From: Betaproteobacteria bacterium
GTDB taxonomy: Bacteria > Pseudomonadota > Gammaproteobacteria > Tethybacterales > Tethybacteraceae
Direction of reading: 5' to 3'
Assembly (NCBI GenBank): GCA_026710225.1
Contig: JAPORI010000103.1
Span: forward strand, 1-5,794
DNA length: 5,794 nt
The notes beneath the pieces were generated by a model. That model was not told the DNA's origin, made no database searches, and saw only the letters and a program-made list of their open reading frames with translations. Of the stretch, positions 4,828-5,794 are shown piece by piece (position 1 is the stretch's first letter; the number at the start of each line of letters is the position of its first letter). Made by a program: the position numbers and the translations under genes.

Positions 4828-5794
4828 ATGAGGTATTTTTTTCAGCGGCCTTTGGTTGGGGAAATCGAGCAGTGCCTGAAAATCAACCAGAACCTGATTG
4901 TGATGCTCCTGGGAGCCCGGCGTACTGGCAAGACTACCGCCCTAAATCAGCTGGTTGAAAGAATGGAGACCAGGAACTGGCCGGTGGTGTTCAGGTCATT
5001 TGACAGTTCTTCCCCGTCCGGTCAAAAGGGAGGCTCGATTTCTGGGCAGGATAACAGTGCAAATGACTTGTATGCATCCTGGCAGGAGGCTCGACAGCAT
5101 GCCCAAACCCAGGCACAACCGGTGCTGCTTGTCTTTGACGAAATTCAGGGTGTGGCTGGATGGCACCGGTTGGTCAAGGGATTGTGGGACGAAGATCAGT
5201 CCACTGATGCGAACATCAAGGTTGTGCTGACCGGCTCGGCGCCGCTGTATCTGGAACGCGGGGCTGCCGACAAGTTGCTGGGCCGATATGTTGTCGTTGA
5301 TTGCCCGCACTGGTCGCTGGCTGAAATGGCGGAAGTATTTGGCCACGATCTGGATCGCTACCTTTTTTTCGGCGGCTATCCGCTTTCCGTTCCTGAAAAG
5401 GAATGGCGTCGTTTCGTGCACCAGATCATTGATGTGTTCGTAATCAGGGATCTGCTGTCAGTGGTTCCGGACATAAGAAACAAGGAGGGGCTGCTGCGAA
5501 TGCTGCCGGCGCTTTTCCATTACGCCGGCCGAGTGGTGAGTTACAACACGCTAACCAAACTGGTGCCAGAAGTAAGCAATACCACCACTTTGGCTCGCTA
5601 CCTTGATTACTTCAAGCACATGCGGCTGGTAACCGGCCTGCCCAACTATAGTCCGCTGCCGCATGGCCGGCGTCCATCGCCCAAGATAGTGGTGCACAAC
5701 AACGCCCTGATTACGGCAGGCTTGACAGGCACTTTTGCCGATTTTCGTGCAGATGCGACTCTCCGCGGCCGGCTGATCAAAAACGCGGGCGGCG
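4828..5794 (+). CDS. AAA_14/DUF4143 family ATPase (COG1373-like), 3' end cut by window
   Basis: 322 codons without a stop, running off the window. The N-terminal AAA_14 domain has Walker A GARRTGKTT (29-37), Walker B VLLVFDEIQ (99-107) and sensor-1-like VVLTGSAP (132-139). LLGRYVVVDCP (150-160) leads to SLAEMAEVFG and FGGYP (181-185), the transition typical of this family. RDLLSVVPDI (207-216) and a winged-helix-like part follow (residues about 233-270, with VVSYNTLTKLV and TTTLARYLDYF). Then DUF4143 starts (SPKIVVHNNALITAG, 284-298; GRLIKNAGG, 314-322). Family members usually run to about 380-480 residues. Their function is unsettled; they are common, patchily distributed and often transferred. 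ATG 4828 is chosen because TGA at 4810-4812 closes the frame upstream and MRYFFQRPLVGEI fits the family start; TTG 4819 is the only alternative. Six of 25 Arg codons are AGA/AGG, against one AGG among about 45 in gltX (hand count), which suggests recent acquisition. Confidence 0.88.
   Translation, partial: MRYFFQRPLVGEIEQCLKINQNLIVMLLGARRTGKTTALNQLVERMETRNWPVVFRSFDSSSPSGQKGGSISGQDNSANDLYASWQEARQHAQTQAQPVLLVFDEIQGVAGWHRLVKGLWDEDQSTDANIKVVLTGSAPLYLERGAADKLLGRYVVVDCPHWSLAEMAEVFGHDLDRYLFFGGYPLSVPEKEWRRFVHQIIDVFVIRDLLSVVPDIRNKEGLLRMLPALFHYAGRVVSYNTLTKLVPEVSNTTTLARYLDYFKHMRLVTGLPNYSPLPHGRRPSPKIVVHNNALITAGLTGTFADFRADATLRGRLIKNAGG

Noticed and set aside
4955..5230. 91-codon + strand frame starting at TTG 4955
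   Set aside because: It is out of frame inside the AAA ATPase, whose frame carries Walker A, Walker B and the family motifs across the same bases.

Overview
The window is a gene-dense stretch of bacterial DNA, roughly 60% GC by eye, with every supported gene on the + strand. A central block of four intact genes runs rpe, an ABC transporter ATPase, serS and gltX. A cut-off accessory gene lies on each side. The SerRS and GluRS read most like proteobacterial, perhaps gammaproteobacterial, enzymes (SerRS starts MLDP and has RQHQFDKVE and NGSGLAVGRTL). Both carry divergent positions, so I would not go beyond 'probably a divergent proteobacterium'; no rRNA or tRNA is present to settle it.

Layout. 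2-259: C-terminal end of a RecG-like/AlbA-type transcriptional regulator with an HATPase_c_4 domain. 260-432: short non-coding or leader stretch with two micro-ORFs, the second overlapping the rpe start as TGATG. 433-1104: ribulose-phosphate 3-epimerase. 1097-1891: an ABC-2-type ATPase with no permease in the window, overlapping rpe by 8 nt. 1884-3170: seryl-tRNA synthetase, overlapping the ABC gene by 8 nt. 3182-4600: glutamyl-tRNA synthetase after an 11-nt gap. 4601-4827: intergenic region that becomes strongly AT-rich and holds a 9-bp inverted repeat. 4828-5794: N-terminal 322 codons of an AAA_14/DUF4143 ATPase, running off the window.

The four central genes are almost certainly one transcript. 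They join the pentose phosphate pathway, an unidentified export or membrane process, and two aminoacyl-tRNA synthetases, so the link looks like growth-related co-expression rather than one pathway. None of the five gene starts has a recognisable Shine-Dalgarno sequence. Inside the block, initiation is probably helped by stop/start overlaps.

The flanking genes belong to families typical of the accessory, often transferred, fraction of genomes. The right-hand one has a visibly different base and codon composition. I see no CRISPR array, insertion sequence, tRNA or rRNA, and no strong case for a new multi-gene system. The points most worth a second look are the insertion before the KMSKR loop of GluRS, the orphan ABC ATPase locked into the operon by overlaps, the absence of Shine-Dalgarno sites, and the compositional break before the AAA ATPase.
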